From NCBI GenBank assembly GCA_002732845.1, contig NVSZ01000016.1:24539-33590 (forward strand): a stretch of DNA of 9,052 nucleotides, written 5' to 3'. The stretch is from Rhodospirillaceae bacterium (lineage in GTDB: Bacteria > Pseudomonadota > Alphaproteobacteria > Rhodospirillales > Magnetovibrionaceae). Below the pieces are notes generated by a model. The model did not search any database. It worked only from the letters and a program-made list of their open reading frames with translations, and had not been told where the DNA came from. A program made the translations under genes and the position numbers. Positions 1-6,490 of the stretch are shown here, piece by piece. Position 1 is the first letter of the stretch; each line of letters starts with the position of its first letter.

Positions 1-915
1 GACATCGATGTGATCGATATGGACGAAGTGTCCATGCACTTTGATGCGGAAATCCCCGCGATAACTTTGGAAATGCTTCATCGTTTAGATGTTGGCCCGG
101 TGTGCATGCACATCAACAACCGTAAAATCCTGCAAGGTTTTTACGAAGGCCTAGGCATCGAAGATGTGGTCGGTGCTATTCGCATCGCCGACAAAATGGA
201 TAAAATTGGTTCAGAAGGCGTGTTGAAAATCCTGACCGAAGATTTAGGGCTGGACGCTGAGATCGCTCAAAAATGTGTTGATTTGGCCAATATCAAAAGC
301 CATGACATTACCTTTGCCGACCAAGTCCGGGCCTTTGGCATAGACAACGATTTGTTGGAAGCGGGCTTGGAAGAGCTGGTGTTTGTGATGTTGGAACTTG
401 AACACCTCGAAAAAGGCAGCGTCATGGCGGATCTGTCGATTGCGCGTGGTTTTGATTATTATACCGGCACCGTTTACGAAGGAAAATTGGTCGATTACCC
501 CGACTTCCCAACCATCTGTGCGGGCGGACGTTACGACAATCTGGTGGGATCATATTCCAACAAAAAATTGCCGGGCGTGGGTATTTCCATCGGCTTTTCG
601 CGGATTTTTTCAAAGCTGGTCAAAGAGGGCCGTATCGAAACTGGCGCAAAATGTCCGACCCACATCATGGTCGCATGCTTGCCAGGAACGGCGCGCAGTG
701 AAGTTGCCGAAACGTCTCGCGCCCTTCGTGATCGTGGTTTTAAGGTCGAAATGTATCACGAAGAAAAGTCCTTAAAGGCACAAATGAAATATGCGTCCCG
801 CAAGGGCATTCCGTTTGTGTGGTTCCCACAAAACTCAGAACAACCCAAGCATGAAGTCAAAGATATGGATACAGGCGAACAAGTTGTCGCCGATCTTGAA
901 ACATGGCTACCTTAA
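1..915 (+). CDS. hisS: Histidine--tRNA ligase (HisRS), 5' end cut off by the window
   Basis: Class II aminoacyl-tRNA synthetase that charges tRNA-His with histidine in the cytoplasm. The frame is open from base 1, so the gene starts outside the window; the 304 visible residues are about the C-terminal three quarters of a usual 410-430 residue enzyme. Seen: the tail of motif 2 (DID at visible residues 1-3), the histidine-binding motif RGFDYYTGTVYE (149-160), the second histidine motif AGGRYDNL (174-181), motif 3 GVGISIGFSRI with its invariant Arg (192-202), and then the anticodon-binding domain (from about 218 to the end). The insertion between motif 2 and the first His motif (INNRKIL, then DKMDKIG) and the SIGFSRIFS segment look more like the eukaryote/archaea-like HisRS group than the E. 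coli type. The GTG at base 10 is internal, not the start. No clear terminator follows the stop. Confidence 0.97.
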   Translation, partial: DIDVIDMDEVSMHFDAEIPAITLEMLHRLDVGPVCMHINNRKILQGFYEGLGIEDVVGAIRIADKMDKIGSEGVLKILTEDLGLDAEIAQKCVDLANIKSHDITFADQVRAFGIDNDLLEAGLEELVFVMLELEHLEKGSVMADLSIARGFDYYTGTVYEGKLVDYPDFPTICAGGRYDNLVGSYSNKKLPGVGISIGFSRIFSKLVKEGRIETGAKCPTHIMVACLPGTARSEVAETSRALRDRGFKVEMYHEEKSLKAQMKYASRKGIPFVWFPQNSEQPKHEVKDMDTGEQVVADLETWLP

Positions 916-932
916 TACAATGTATAGGAAAG

Positions 933-961
933 TTGTGTTTTCGGGCGAACAAAAGTATTTT
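933..961 (+). promoter_or_regulatory. Weak candidate sigma70 promoter for the TauE exporter unit
   Basis: The 89-base gap between hisS and the exporter gene is AT-rich and is the only place for a promoter of the three-gene + strand unit. The best pair I can find is TTGTGT (933-938), a 17-base spacer, and TATTTT (956-961). It matches the consensus at only 3/6 and 4/6 positions, so it is a weak guess. A short AGG (995-997) seven bases before the ATG is the likely ribosome binding site. No operator-like palindrome or riboswitch is visible. Confidence 0.2.
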
Positions 962-1004
962 GGAATAACCACTATTAATTTGTAAATAAGCTATAGGCAA
1001 AACG

Positions 1005-1916
1005 ATGCAGATTTATCTCCCCATCGCTGAAATCTCGGTCAATATTTTCTTGATTCTGGGTATGGGCGGTGGTGTTGGGTTCTTGTCTGGGTTGTTTGGC
1101 GTGGGTGGTGGTTTTTTGATGACGCCGCTGTTGATCTTTATTGGCATTCCCCCCGCCGTGGCCGTGGCCACCGAAGCCAATCAAATTGTGGCGTCTTCAA
1201 TATCAGGTGTTTTGGCCCATTGGAAACGCGGCAACGTTGATTTCAAAATGGGGTTGATGTTGCTGATCGGTGGTGTGATTGGCTCGACCTTGGGTGTGTG
1301 GCTGTTCACCTATTTAAAGACTCTCGGTCAGATTGACCTGGTCATTCAGCTGTCGTATGTGGTGTTTTTGGGCATTATTGGTGGTTTGATGCTGATCGAA
1401 AGCCTGCGTGCGATGCTCAGATCCAAAACCAGTCGGCCCAAACGCAAACATCATAATTTCTTGCATGCCCTTCCCTTTAAAATGCGCTTTCGCCGATCCA
1501 AACTTTATGTGTCGGCCCTGTTGCCCATCGGGATCGGCCTGTTGGTTGGTGTGTTGTCGGCGATCATGGGTGTCGGCGGTGGTTTTGTTATGGTTCCGGC
1601 AATGATTTATTTATTGGGCATGCCGACCGCCGTGGTGGTTGGCACGTCTTTGTTTCAGATTATCTTTGTCACCGCCAACGTCACGGTGTTGCAATCGGTG
1701 AATAACTTTTCTGTTGATGTGGTGTTGGCGGTGTTATTGCTGGTTGGGGCGGTTATTGGCGCTCAGTTTGGGGCCAAGGCCGGAGCCAAACTTAAAGGCG
1801 AAGAGCTTCGCATCTTGCTGGCGATTATGGTGCTGGGCGTGTGTGTGAAAATTGCCCTTGATCTGACGTTAACGCCCGATGACATTTATGTCCTCGGCAA
1901 TGCGGGAGGGCATTAA
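1005..1916 (+). CDS. TauE/SafE (DUF81) family anion exporter
   Basis: Inner-membrane permease of 303 residues. The family exports sulfite, sulfoacetate or related sulfur anions, though many members have unknown substrates. The sequence shows the family's internal duplication: a glycine-rich motif SGLFGVGGGFLMTPLL at residues 28-43 and its counterpart SAIMGVGGGFVMVPAM at 185-200. Each is followed by a conserved small-residue segment (PPAVAVATEANQ at 49-60; MPTAVVVGTSLFQ at 206-218). Hydrophobic segments fall at about 12-35, 38-70, 83-103, 114-135, 168-190, 194-228, 238-258 and 266-284. A basic cytoplasmic loop (about 138-165, rich in K, R and H) joins the halves. The stop is two bases before the next ATG, so it is cotranscribed with the Alph_Pro_TM gene. 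That pairing is typical of alphaproteobacteria and suggests a shared function. The substrate cannot be read from the sequence. Confidence 0.92.
   Translation: MQIYLPIAEISVNIFLILGMGGGVGFLSGLFGVGGGFLMTPLLIFIGIPPAVAVATEANQIVASSISGVLAHWKRGNVDFKMGLMLLIGGVIGSTLGVWLFTYLKTLGQIDLVIQLSYVVFLGIIGGLMLIESLRAMLRSKTSRPKRKHHNFLHALPFKMRFRRSKLYVSALLPIGIGLLVGVLSAIMGVGGGFVMVPAMIYLLGMPTAVVVGTSLFQIIFVTANVTVLQSVNNFSVDVVLAVLLLVGAVIGAQFGAKAGAKLKGEELRILLAIMVLGVCVKIALDLTLTPDDIYVLGNAGGH
1904..1910 (+). promoter_or_regulatory. Strong ribosome binding site for the Alph_Pro_TM gene
   Basis: GGGAGGG lies inside the last codons of the exporter gene, eight bases before the ATG at 1919. It fixes that start and implies translational coupling across the two-base gap. 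Confidence 0.6.
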
Positions 1917-1918
1917 TC

Positions 1919-2683
1919 ATGTTGTGGCGTTTGTGTCTGTTAAGCCTGACCCTGTTCAGTCTTATGTCCGTCTCGGCTGTAACCCCAGCCTTGGCGATGG
2001 TTTTAGATGTTGATCTGTCTAAACCCGATGTGCGCCTGAACGTATCATTTAAGGGTGCCGAACTGTTGTTGTTTGGGGCCAAGGATACGGCAGGGGACGT
2101 GGTTGTTGTAGTCCGTGGGCCACAGCAAAATCAATCGGTGCGCTTGCGCGAAAAAATCGCCGGGGTTTGGGTCAGTACCGATGAAGTTGTTTTTGGTAAT
2201 GCTCCGGCATTTTATGCCTTGGCCTCTTCACGCCCGATTTATGAAATTTTGCCAGCGGCGGTTATGGAGTCTGAACGCATTGGTACCGATCATTTAGATT
2301 TGCTGATCAAAGAAAAACCTGACGGCGCTTCCCAACAAACCATTCAAGAATTCACCGATGGTTTGGTGCGCATTATGGTCAAAAAAGATCTATATACAAA
2401 CGAGGCCCGCGTCATTGAATTGATTGGCAAGCAGCTGTTTCGGACCGATTTGTGGTTTCCGGCAAATGTATCCGTAGGCGAATATACCGTAAATACTTAT
2501 CTTGTTGCCGATGGTGTGATCAGGTCTAAAAAAACCTCGCATATTCAAGTGCATAAGGTTGGTATCGAAGCCCGAATTTATAACTTTGCCCACGAACAAG
2601 CCTTGATTTATGGTATTTTAGCCGTCATCATCGCAGTCATATCCGGATGGACGGCAAACGCAATCTTTAAGAAAAGGGCTTAG
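1919..2683 (+). CDS. Alph_Pro_TM family protein (TIGR02186-like), secreted with a C-terminal membrane anchor
   Basis: A protein of 254 residues with no established biochemical role. It has a Sec-type signal peptide (basic start MLWR, hydrophobic core to about residue 20, likely cut after TPALA at 26). A beta-rich periplasmic region follows, then one C-terminal membrane helix (about 228-247, ALIYGILAVIIAVISGW) and a short basic tail FKKRA, so the bulk should face the periplasm. The segment KIAGVWVSTDEVVF (79-92) followed by NAPAFYALASSRPI (94-107) fits my memory of the alphaproteobacterial Alph_Pro_TM family (PF09608/TIGR02186). That family commonly sits beside TauE-type exporters. I infer an accessory or periplasmic partner of the exporter encoded two bases upstream. 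The family call rests on pattern memory and gene context; no search was run. Confidence 0.8.
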   Translation: MLWRLCLLSLTLFSLMSVSAVTPALAMVLDVDLSKPDVRLNVSFKGAELLLFGAKDTAGDVVVVVRGPQQNQSVRLREKIAGVWVSTDEVVFGNAPAFYALASSRPIYEILPAAVMESERIGTDHLDLLIKEKPDGASQQTIQEFTDGLVRIMVKKDLYTNEARVIELIGKQLFRTDLWFPANVSVGEYTVNTYLVADGVIRSKKTSHIQVHKVGIEARIYNFAHEQALIYGILAVIIAVISGWTANAIFKKRA

Positions 2684-2686
2684 TAA

Positions 2687-3214
2687 ATGACGGAAAGTTC
2701 CTTCGAAGAGACAGATACGGGTACAACGCGAGAACCACAAACAAAAGTGGACAAAGAATTCGTTTTTTTGTGTGTTGTTGACGAAAGCCCTGAGCTTAGC
2801 CGCGCTTTGCGCTTTTCAAGCCAGCGCGCCAAACACGTTGGTGGCCGCGTGGCCTTGGCTTATGTCATTGAACCTGCCGAATTCCAGCATTGGATCGGTG
2901 TGGGTGAATTGATGCAAGAAGAAGCCCGTGAAGAAGCCGAAATCTTGTTAAATGCGGCTGCCGAAGAAGTCATGAAAATTACGGACCGGATGCCATTGCT
3001 GTTTGTCCGCCAAGGCAATCAGGCCGCAGAACTGATCAGCTTAATCAAAGAAGAATCTGCAATTTCATTATTGGTTTTGGCCGCCGCGTCGGGCGATGAA
3101 GGTCCGGGACCTTTGGTCACGTACCTGATTGAAAAAGCCGCAGACGAGCTTCAGGTGCCGATCACCGTGGTGCCGGGCAACTTAACCGACGAACACATTG
3201 ATGAGATCACTTAA
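2687..3214 (+). CDS. Universal stress protein (UspA) family protein
   Basis: Cytoplasmic alpha/beta protein of 175 residues with a single Usp domain after a polar, probably disordered N-terminus (1-22). The domain begins with the hydrophobic strand FVFLCVVDESPEL (25-37), then a helix and the strand VALAYVIEP (55-63). It continues through the acidic helix at about 74-98 and ISLLVLAAAS (126-135) to the terminal strand VPITVVPG (157-164). The usual ATP-binding signature (G-x2-G-x9-G-S/T) is not clearly kept: the region reads SGDEGPGPLVTYLIEK, so it may not bind ATP. The start follows the upstream stop by three bases, with AAGGG eight bases before the ATG, so it is the last gene of the exporter unit. 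Its end overlaps the end of the opposing SIMPL gene by 8 bp. Confidence 0.88.
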   Translation: MTESSFEETDTGTTREPQTKVDKEFVFLCVVDESPELSRALRFSSQRAKHVGGRVALAYVIEPAEFQHWIGVGELMQEEAREEAEILLNAAAEEVMKITDRMPLLFVRQGNQAAELISLIKEESAISLLVLAAASGDEGPGPLVTYLIEKAADELQVPITVVPGNLTDEHIDEIT

Positions 3215-3935
3215 CCCGAAAAACCCCCGTCAAAAGAGCGTAGGTCACGTTCACGGTTGCCGTAACTGAAATTTTACCGGGTACGACAGGAACGCCGCCG
3301 CCCGCAGCCAAAGCCATCATGCGACGCGGTTGAGGGCTGGGCACTGCGGTTTCGATGATTCTTATGACTGGCCCACGCTTAGCACCCGATTGCAATGCCA
3401 AGAGGTTTGCGGTGGATTTTGCATTTTTCATGGCATTGATACGGGCTTGTTTTAACAAGCTTTTTTGATCAGAATGAGAAAAACGTATGCCGCTAAACCG
3501 GGTTGCCCCGGCTTTGATTAAATCGTCGATAAAGCTACCAAGAATAGCCAATTTGCGAATTTTGAAATGCTTTGTGATCGAGGCTTGATAGCCATTAATT
3601 TTGGGCGGTGTATTGTCCTTTGGACGGGTATAGGTGGGGGAAAGCGCGATATTTCCGGTCTGCATATCCCACTTGGATATTTTGTTTTTTTGCGCAACGT
3701 GTAAAAGACTTTTGCCAATTGTCGAGGCCTGGTTCATGGCCGTGGTGGCTTGGGTATCGTGGATGGTCACCGAAACCTCAAGTTCCGCCATATTAGGTTC
3801 GGTGGAACTTTTTCCAACCCCCGTGACGGTAATGGTCGCTATATCTTGTGCCAGAGTTTGTGCGAATACGGGGTGGGTGGATAGGATAAAACCGCAGATA
3901 ACAGCCAAAACATAAGCAAGGGTGGGATACTTCAT
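3207..3935 (-). CDS. Secreted SIMPL-domain (DUF541) protein
   Basis: Periplasmic or outer-membrane-associated protein of 242 residues with one SIMPL domain, the family of E. coli YggE. YggE-type proteins have been linked to oxidative stress, but the biochemical role is unknown. With the start at 3935 the protein opens with a clean signal peptide: MKYPTLAYVL, a hydrophobic core, then cleavage after PVFA at residue 25. The domain follows: ITVTGVGKSSTEPNMAELEV (34-53, the typical opening strand pair), GYQASITKHFKIRKL (115-129), the helix with KQARINAMKNAKSTANLLA (162-180), and the closing strand KISVTATVNVTYAL (221-234). A longer reading from 3968 would add 11 polar residues and overlap the upstream gene. 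I prefer 3935 because of the signal peptide and the GGAGA site just before it. It follows the PLP-enzyme gene by 13 bases, so the two are probably cotranscribed. Confidence 0.9.
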   Translation of the reverse strand: MKYPTLAYVLAVICGFILSTHPVFAQTLAQDIATITVTGVGKSSTEPNMAELEVSVTIHDTQATTAMNQASTIGKSLLHVAQKNKISKWDMQTGNIALSPTYTRPKDNTPPKINGYQASITKHFKIRKLAILGSFIDDLIKAGATRFSGIRFSHSDQKSLLKQARINAMKNAKSTANLLALQSGAKRGPVIRIIETAVPSPQPRRMMALAAGGGVPVVPGKISVTATVNVTYALLTGVFRVK

Positions 3936-3940
3936 CGTAT

Positions 3941-3945
3941 TCTCC
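3941..3945 (-). promoter_or_regulatory. Ribosome binding site choosing the SIMPL gene start
   Basis: GGAGA on the - strand lies five bases before the ATG at 3935, inside the gap after the upstream stop at 3949. It supports the shorter start that gives a normal signal peptide. The alternative ATG at 3968 also has a GGAG-like string about nine bases upstream, inside coding sequence, so the choice is likely but not certain. Confidence 0.6.
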
Positions 3946-3948
3946 AAT

Positions 3949-5034
3949 TTAAAAGCAGACTTGTTCATCTAGCCATTCTCCGGTGGTGTGGAAATGGTCC
4001 AATTGTTTTTGGTACGGCCCAATGTCATAGCCATTCTTAGCTAACCAGCTGTCATCATAATAGGTGTCTAAATAACGGTCACCCGGATCACAAATCAAGG
4101 TCACCACGGAGCCGGTTTTTCCGGCGCGTTTCATGCGGGCCATAATTTGTGCGGCGCCGTACAAATTGGTTCCGGTGGACCCGCCAAATTTGCGGCCAAA
4201 AACTTTTTCCAAATAGCGAAGGGCGGCGTACGATCCCGCATCGGGAATGCGGATCATTTCATCGACCACATTGGCAATAAAGGAAGGTTCCACCTGAGGT
4301 CGGCCAATGCCTTCGACTTGCGATCCGATCGAGCTGGTCACGCTTTTATCATGGCTTTGGAAATAATCATAAAAAACTGAATTTTCGGGGTCCACAACGC
4401 ACAGCCGGGTATCATAGCCCCGGTACCGGGTAAACCGTCCGATGGTGGCCGATGTGCCGCCGGTTCCGGCTCCGCACACGATCCATGTGGGGATTGGATG
4501 TTCTTCGCATTCCATTTGGTCAAAAATCGCATCGGCAATATTGTTGCTGCCGCGCCAATCGGTGACCCGTTCGGCATAGGTGAACTGGTCCATAAAATGG
4601 CCGCCGGTTTTTTGGGCCAGCTTGACCGATTCATCATGCAAAGCCGCCGGGTCATCAACCAAATGAACTTCGCCACCATAAAATTTAATCTGCACAATTT
4701 TTTTATGGGACGTGTGTTTGGGGATTACGGCAATGAACGGCAATTCCAGCAAGCGGGCAAAATAGGCTTCCGATACTGCGGTGCTGCCGGATGAAGCTTC
4801 GATAATGGTGGTCTTGGGACCAATCCAGCCATTGCAAATCGCATACAAAAACAAAGACCGGGCGAGGCGGTGTTTCAGGCTTCCCGTCGGATGAATAGAT
4901 TCATCTTTTAAATACAGCGGAATGCCGGGAAGACCCGGAATGTCCAAGCGAAACAGGTGGGTGTCTGATGATCGATTAAAATCAGCGTTGATTTTACAGA
5001 CCGCCTTGGCGACCCATTTTCTTGAAATATCCAT
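3949..5034 (-). CDS. PLP-dependent cysteine synthase-family enzyme, probably a Cds1-like L-cysteine desulfhydrase
   Basis: Fold-type II PLP enzyme of 361 residues. Visible motifs: the Schiff-base segment HPTGSLKHRLARSL with Lys54; the substrate loop SSGST (81-85); the glycine-rich phosphate loop GAGTGGTSA (188-196); and the C-terminal CDPGDRYLDTYYDD (315-328). The histidine-rich HPTGSLKHR in place of the usual PxGSxKDR of CysK and CysM fits my memory of the actinobacterial Cds1 (L-cysteine to H2S, pyruvate and ammonia) group. True cysteine synthase activity cannot be excluded. The ATG at 5034 is the only plausible start: an in-frame stop lies three codons upstream and no other start codon follows early. 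No Shine-Dalgarno precedes it, but a strong promoter ends five bases before the ATG. It lies 36 bases after phoB, so it may be transcribed both by read-through and from its own promoter. Confidence 0.88.
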   Translation of the reverse strand: MDISRKWVAKAVCKINADFNRSSDTHLFRLDIPGLPGIPLYLKDESIHPTGSLKHRLARSLFLYAICNGWIGPKTTIIEASSGSTAVSEAYFARLLELPFIAVIPKHTSHKKIVQIKFYGGEVHLVDDPAALHDESVKLAQKTGGHFMDQFTYAERVTDWRGSNNIADAIFDQMECEEHPIPTWIVCGAGTGGTSATIGRFTRYRGYDTRLCVVDPENSVFYDYFQSHDKSVTSSIGSQVEGIGRPQVEPSFIANVVDEMIRIPDAGSYAALRYLEKVFGRKFGGSTGTNLYGAAQIMARMKRAGKTGSVVTLICDPGDRYLDTYYDDSWLAKNGYDIGPYQKQLDHFHTTGEWLDEQVCF

Positions 5035-5039
5035 AAGGG

Positions 5040-5068
5040 ATTATTCTGAACTGGACGCGACTTGTCAA
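5040..5068 (-). promoter_or_regulatory. Strong sigma70-like promoter predicting a leaderless mRNA for the PLP-enzyme gene
   Basis: Read on the - strand: TTGACA (5068-5063, 6/6 to the -35 consensus), a 17-base spacer (5062-5046), then AATAAT (5045-5040, 5/6 to the -10 consensus). Five pyrimidines (CCCTT) follow, then the A of the ATG at 5034. That A is the first purine in the normal initiation window, so the predicted transcript begins at or next to the start codon. This agrees with the lack of any Shine-Dalgarno. Sequence-based prediction only. Confidence 0.6.
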
Positions 5069-5086
5069 CATCACTTGTCAGCATCA
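5061..5086. repeat. 13-bp tandem duplication across the phoB stop codon
   Basis: CTTGTCAACATCA (5061-5073) is followed directly by CTTGTCAGCATCA (5074-5086), 12 of 13 bases identical. On the - strand the phoB-internal copy reads TGATGCTGACAAG and the distal copy reads TGATGTTGACAAG. The phoB TGA is the first codon of the distal copy, and the single C-to-T difference gives that copy a perfect TTGACA -35 box. Confidence 0.8.
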
Positions 5087-5757
5087 ATAGCGTAGCCTTC
5101 GCCACGCACTGTGCGGATCAAGTCTTTGGCGCCGCCATCGTTTAGGGCCTTGCGCAAGCGGCGGATGTGGACGTCCACGGTGCGGTCTTCGACATACACT
5201 TCACGCCCCCACACCAAATCCAACAAACGGTCACGGGAAAAGACCCGGCCGGGTTTGCTTATGAATGTTTTCAGCAATTTGTATTCGATCGGCCCAAGGT
5301 GGATACCCTTGCCCGCCCGGCTAACCTTGTGCTGGGCCAAATCCATGGAAATGTCGGCGTATTCAAGGGTCTCGTGGCTCATGGACGGGTTGGCGCGGCG
5401 CAATAATCCTTTGACCCGAGCAACCACTTCACGGGGACTATAGGGCTTAACCACATAATCATCTGCCCCGGTTTCGATGCCGCGCACCCGGTCTTCTTCT
5501 TCGCCACGTGCCGTCAGCATCAAAATAGGAATGTCGCGGGTGGTGGTGATATTGCGCAGTTGGCGGCACACTTCGATGCCGCTTAGTCCCGGCAACATCC
5601 AATCTAAAACAATTGCATCGGGAATGTTTTCGCTGGCCATCATCAAGCCTTCTTCGCCATTGTTCGCGAGCAGGATGCGAAAGCCCGCAGACTCCAGATT
5701 GTAAGACAGCATTTCCGCCTGAGCGGGTTCGTCTTCAACAATCAATATTGTATGCAT
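5071..5757 (-). CDS. phoB: Phosphate regulon response regulator PhoB
   Basis: OmpR-family DNA-binding response regulator of 228 residues that activates Pho genes when phosphorylated by PhoR under phosphate limitation. The receiver domain (1-120) keeps the acidic pocket Glu8/Asp9, the phospho-acceptor Asp52 (in VLDWMLPG), Thr82 and Lys104 (in YVVKPYSPRE), at nearly the E. coli PhoB numbering. The winged-helix effector domain follows (about 128-225), with GPIEYKLLKTF, the recognition helix region VYVEDRTVDVHIRRLRKAL and the wing RTVRGEGYAI. The start is three bases after the phoU stop, with AGAGGA upstream at suitable spacing. Placement at the end of pst-phoU matches many alphaproteobacteria. 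PhoR is not in the window and would be expected upstream of pstC or elsewhere. The C-terminus (IDADK) ends at the tandem repeat. Confidence 0.97.
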   Translation of the reverse strand: MHTILIVEDEPAQAEMLSYNLESAGFRILLANNGEEGLMMASENIPDAIVLDWMLPGLSGIEVCRQLRNITTTRDIPILMLTARGEEEDRVRGIETGADDYVVKPYSPREVVARVKGLLRRANPSMSHETLEYADISMDLAQHKVSRAGKGIHLGPIEYKLLKTFISKPGRVFSRDRLLDLVWGREVYVEDRTVDVHIRRLRKALNDGGAKDLIRTVRGEGYAIDADK

Positions 5758-5760
5758 AAC

Positions 5761-6474
5761 TTAGTCCTCTTCAAGTGTCGTCTGGCTGGACAAATCGCAT
5801 TTTGGACGTTCTTGGGTCGGCAATTCCCCGGCCACAAGGAAGTGTACGTATTCTGCAATAGAAGTCACGTGATCTCCGATGCGTTCAACATTTTTTGAAA
5901 TAAACAAAAGGTGAGTACAGGCCGTAATATGGTGGGGGTCTTCCATCATATAGGTCAACAATTCGCGAAATAAACTGGTGTGAATGCGATCAACTTCTTC
6001 GTCGCGGAGCCTGACGTTATCGGCTTTTTGAATATCTAATGTGCCATAGGCATCCAAGGCATTTTTGATCATTTCCTGAACCAAAGCGGTCATGCGCACA
6101 ATACTCTGCACGGTGTCCCCCACGGGCTCCATATTGGAAAGAATCAGCACCCGCTTGGCAATGTTTTTGGCATAGTCGCCGATGCGTTCCAAATTAGCCG
6201 ACATCTTCAACACCGCGATCACGGCGCGCAGATCATCGGCCATCGGTTGGCGCAGAGCCAAAACGGTGATGGTATGCTGGTCCAGTTCGGTTTCCAGCTG
6301 GTCAACGCGTTTGTCATCGTCGATGACTTTTTGTGCCAGTTCGACATCGCGTTTGATCAGGGCCGTCATAACGTCTGAAAGTTGACGTTCTACCAATCCC
6401 CCCATTTCCGCGATGATCGTATCGAGACGGCTTAAATCGTCGTCAAATGATTTTACGATATGGTCGTTATCCAT
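5761..6474 (-). CDS. phoU: Phosphate signalling protein PhoU
   Basis: Cytoplasmic, peripheral-membrane negative regulator of the Pho response. In the known family it links the PstSCAB transporter to the PhoR kinase and limits phosphate uptake. The 237-residue length is normal. The protein is all-helical with two repeated three-helix bundles, each carrying the family's metal-binding signature: ERIGDYAKNIAKR at 96-108 and ERIGDHVTSIAEYV at 197-210. The conserved LRQPMADDLRAVI segment (74-86) precedes the first. The start is fixed by a near-perfect Shine-Dalgarno overlapping the pstB stop. The stop is three bases before phoB, so the two are one transcript. A polar tail after about 215 (ELPTQERPK onward) is not part of the core fold. 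Confidence 0.97.
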   Translation of the reverse strand: MDNDHIVKSFDDDLSRLDTIIAEMGGLVERQLSDVMTALIKRDVELAQKVIDDDKRVDQLETELDQHTITVLALRQPMADDLRAVIAVLKMSANLERIGDYAKNIAKRVLILSNMEPVGDTVQSIVRMTALVQEMIKNALDAYGTLDIQKADNVRLRDEEVDRIHTSLFRELLTYMMEDPHHITACTHLLFISKNVERIGDHVTSIAEYVHFLVAGELPTQERPKCDLSSQTTLEED

Positions 6475-6483
6475 CGGTTAAGT

Positions 6484-6490
6484 CCCTCCT
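6484..6490 (-). promoter_or_regulatory. Shine-Dalgarno of phoU overlapping the pstB stop
   Basis: AGGAGGG on the - strand begins within the pstB TAG stop (6491-6489) and lies nine bases before the phoU ATG at 6474. It fixes the start and suggests coupled translation from pstB to phoU. Confidence 0.7.

Noticed and set aside
928..962. Hairpin after hisS (TTC-GGGC-GAA and flanking A/T) as a terminator
   Set aside because: The stem is only three to four pairs, or needs a bulge and a two-base loop, and no clear T-run follows. This is too weak to call.
1060..1120. G-rich stretch at the exporter start as a G-quadruplex
   Set aside because: The GGG runs are separated by loops of about ten bases, and the G-richness is explained by the Gly codons of the VGGGF motif.
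4338..4697. A 119-codon - strand frame inside the PLP-enzyme gene
   Set aside because: It lies in another frame of the same strand within a well-conserved enzyme. Its translation has no family pattern.
5061..5086. Possible Pho box (two TTGTCA-like direct repeats) next to phoB
   Set aside because: PhoB sites are CTGTCAT-type repeats with an 11-bp period. Here the period is 13 bp and the orientation points away from the downstream gene. The tandem-duplication and -35 explanation fits better.
5111..5443. A 110-codon + strand open frame opposite phoB
   Set aside because: It is antisense to the PhoB effector domain, is basic and has no recognisable pattern. It is a shadow.
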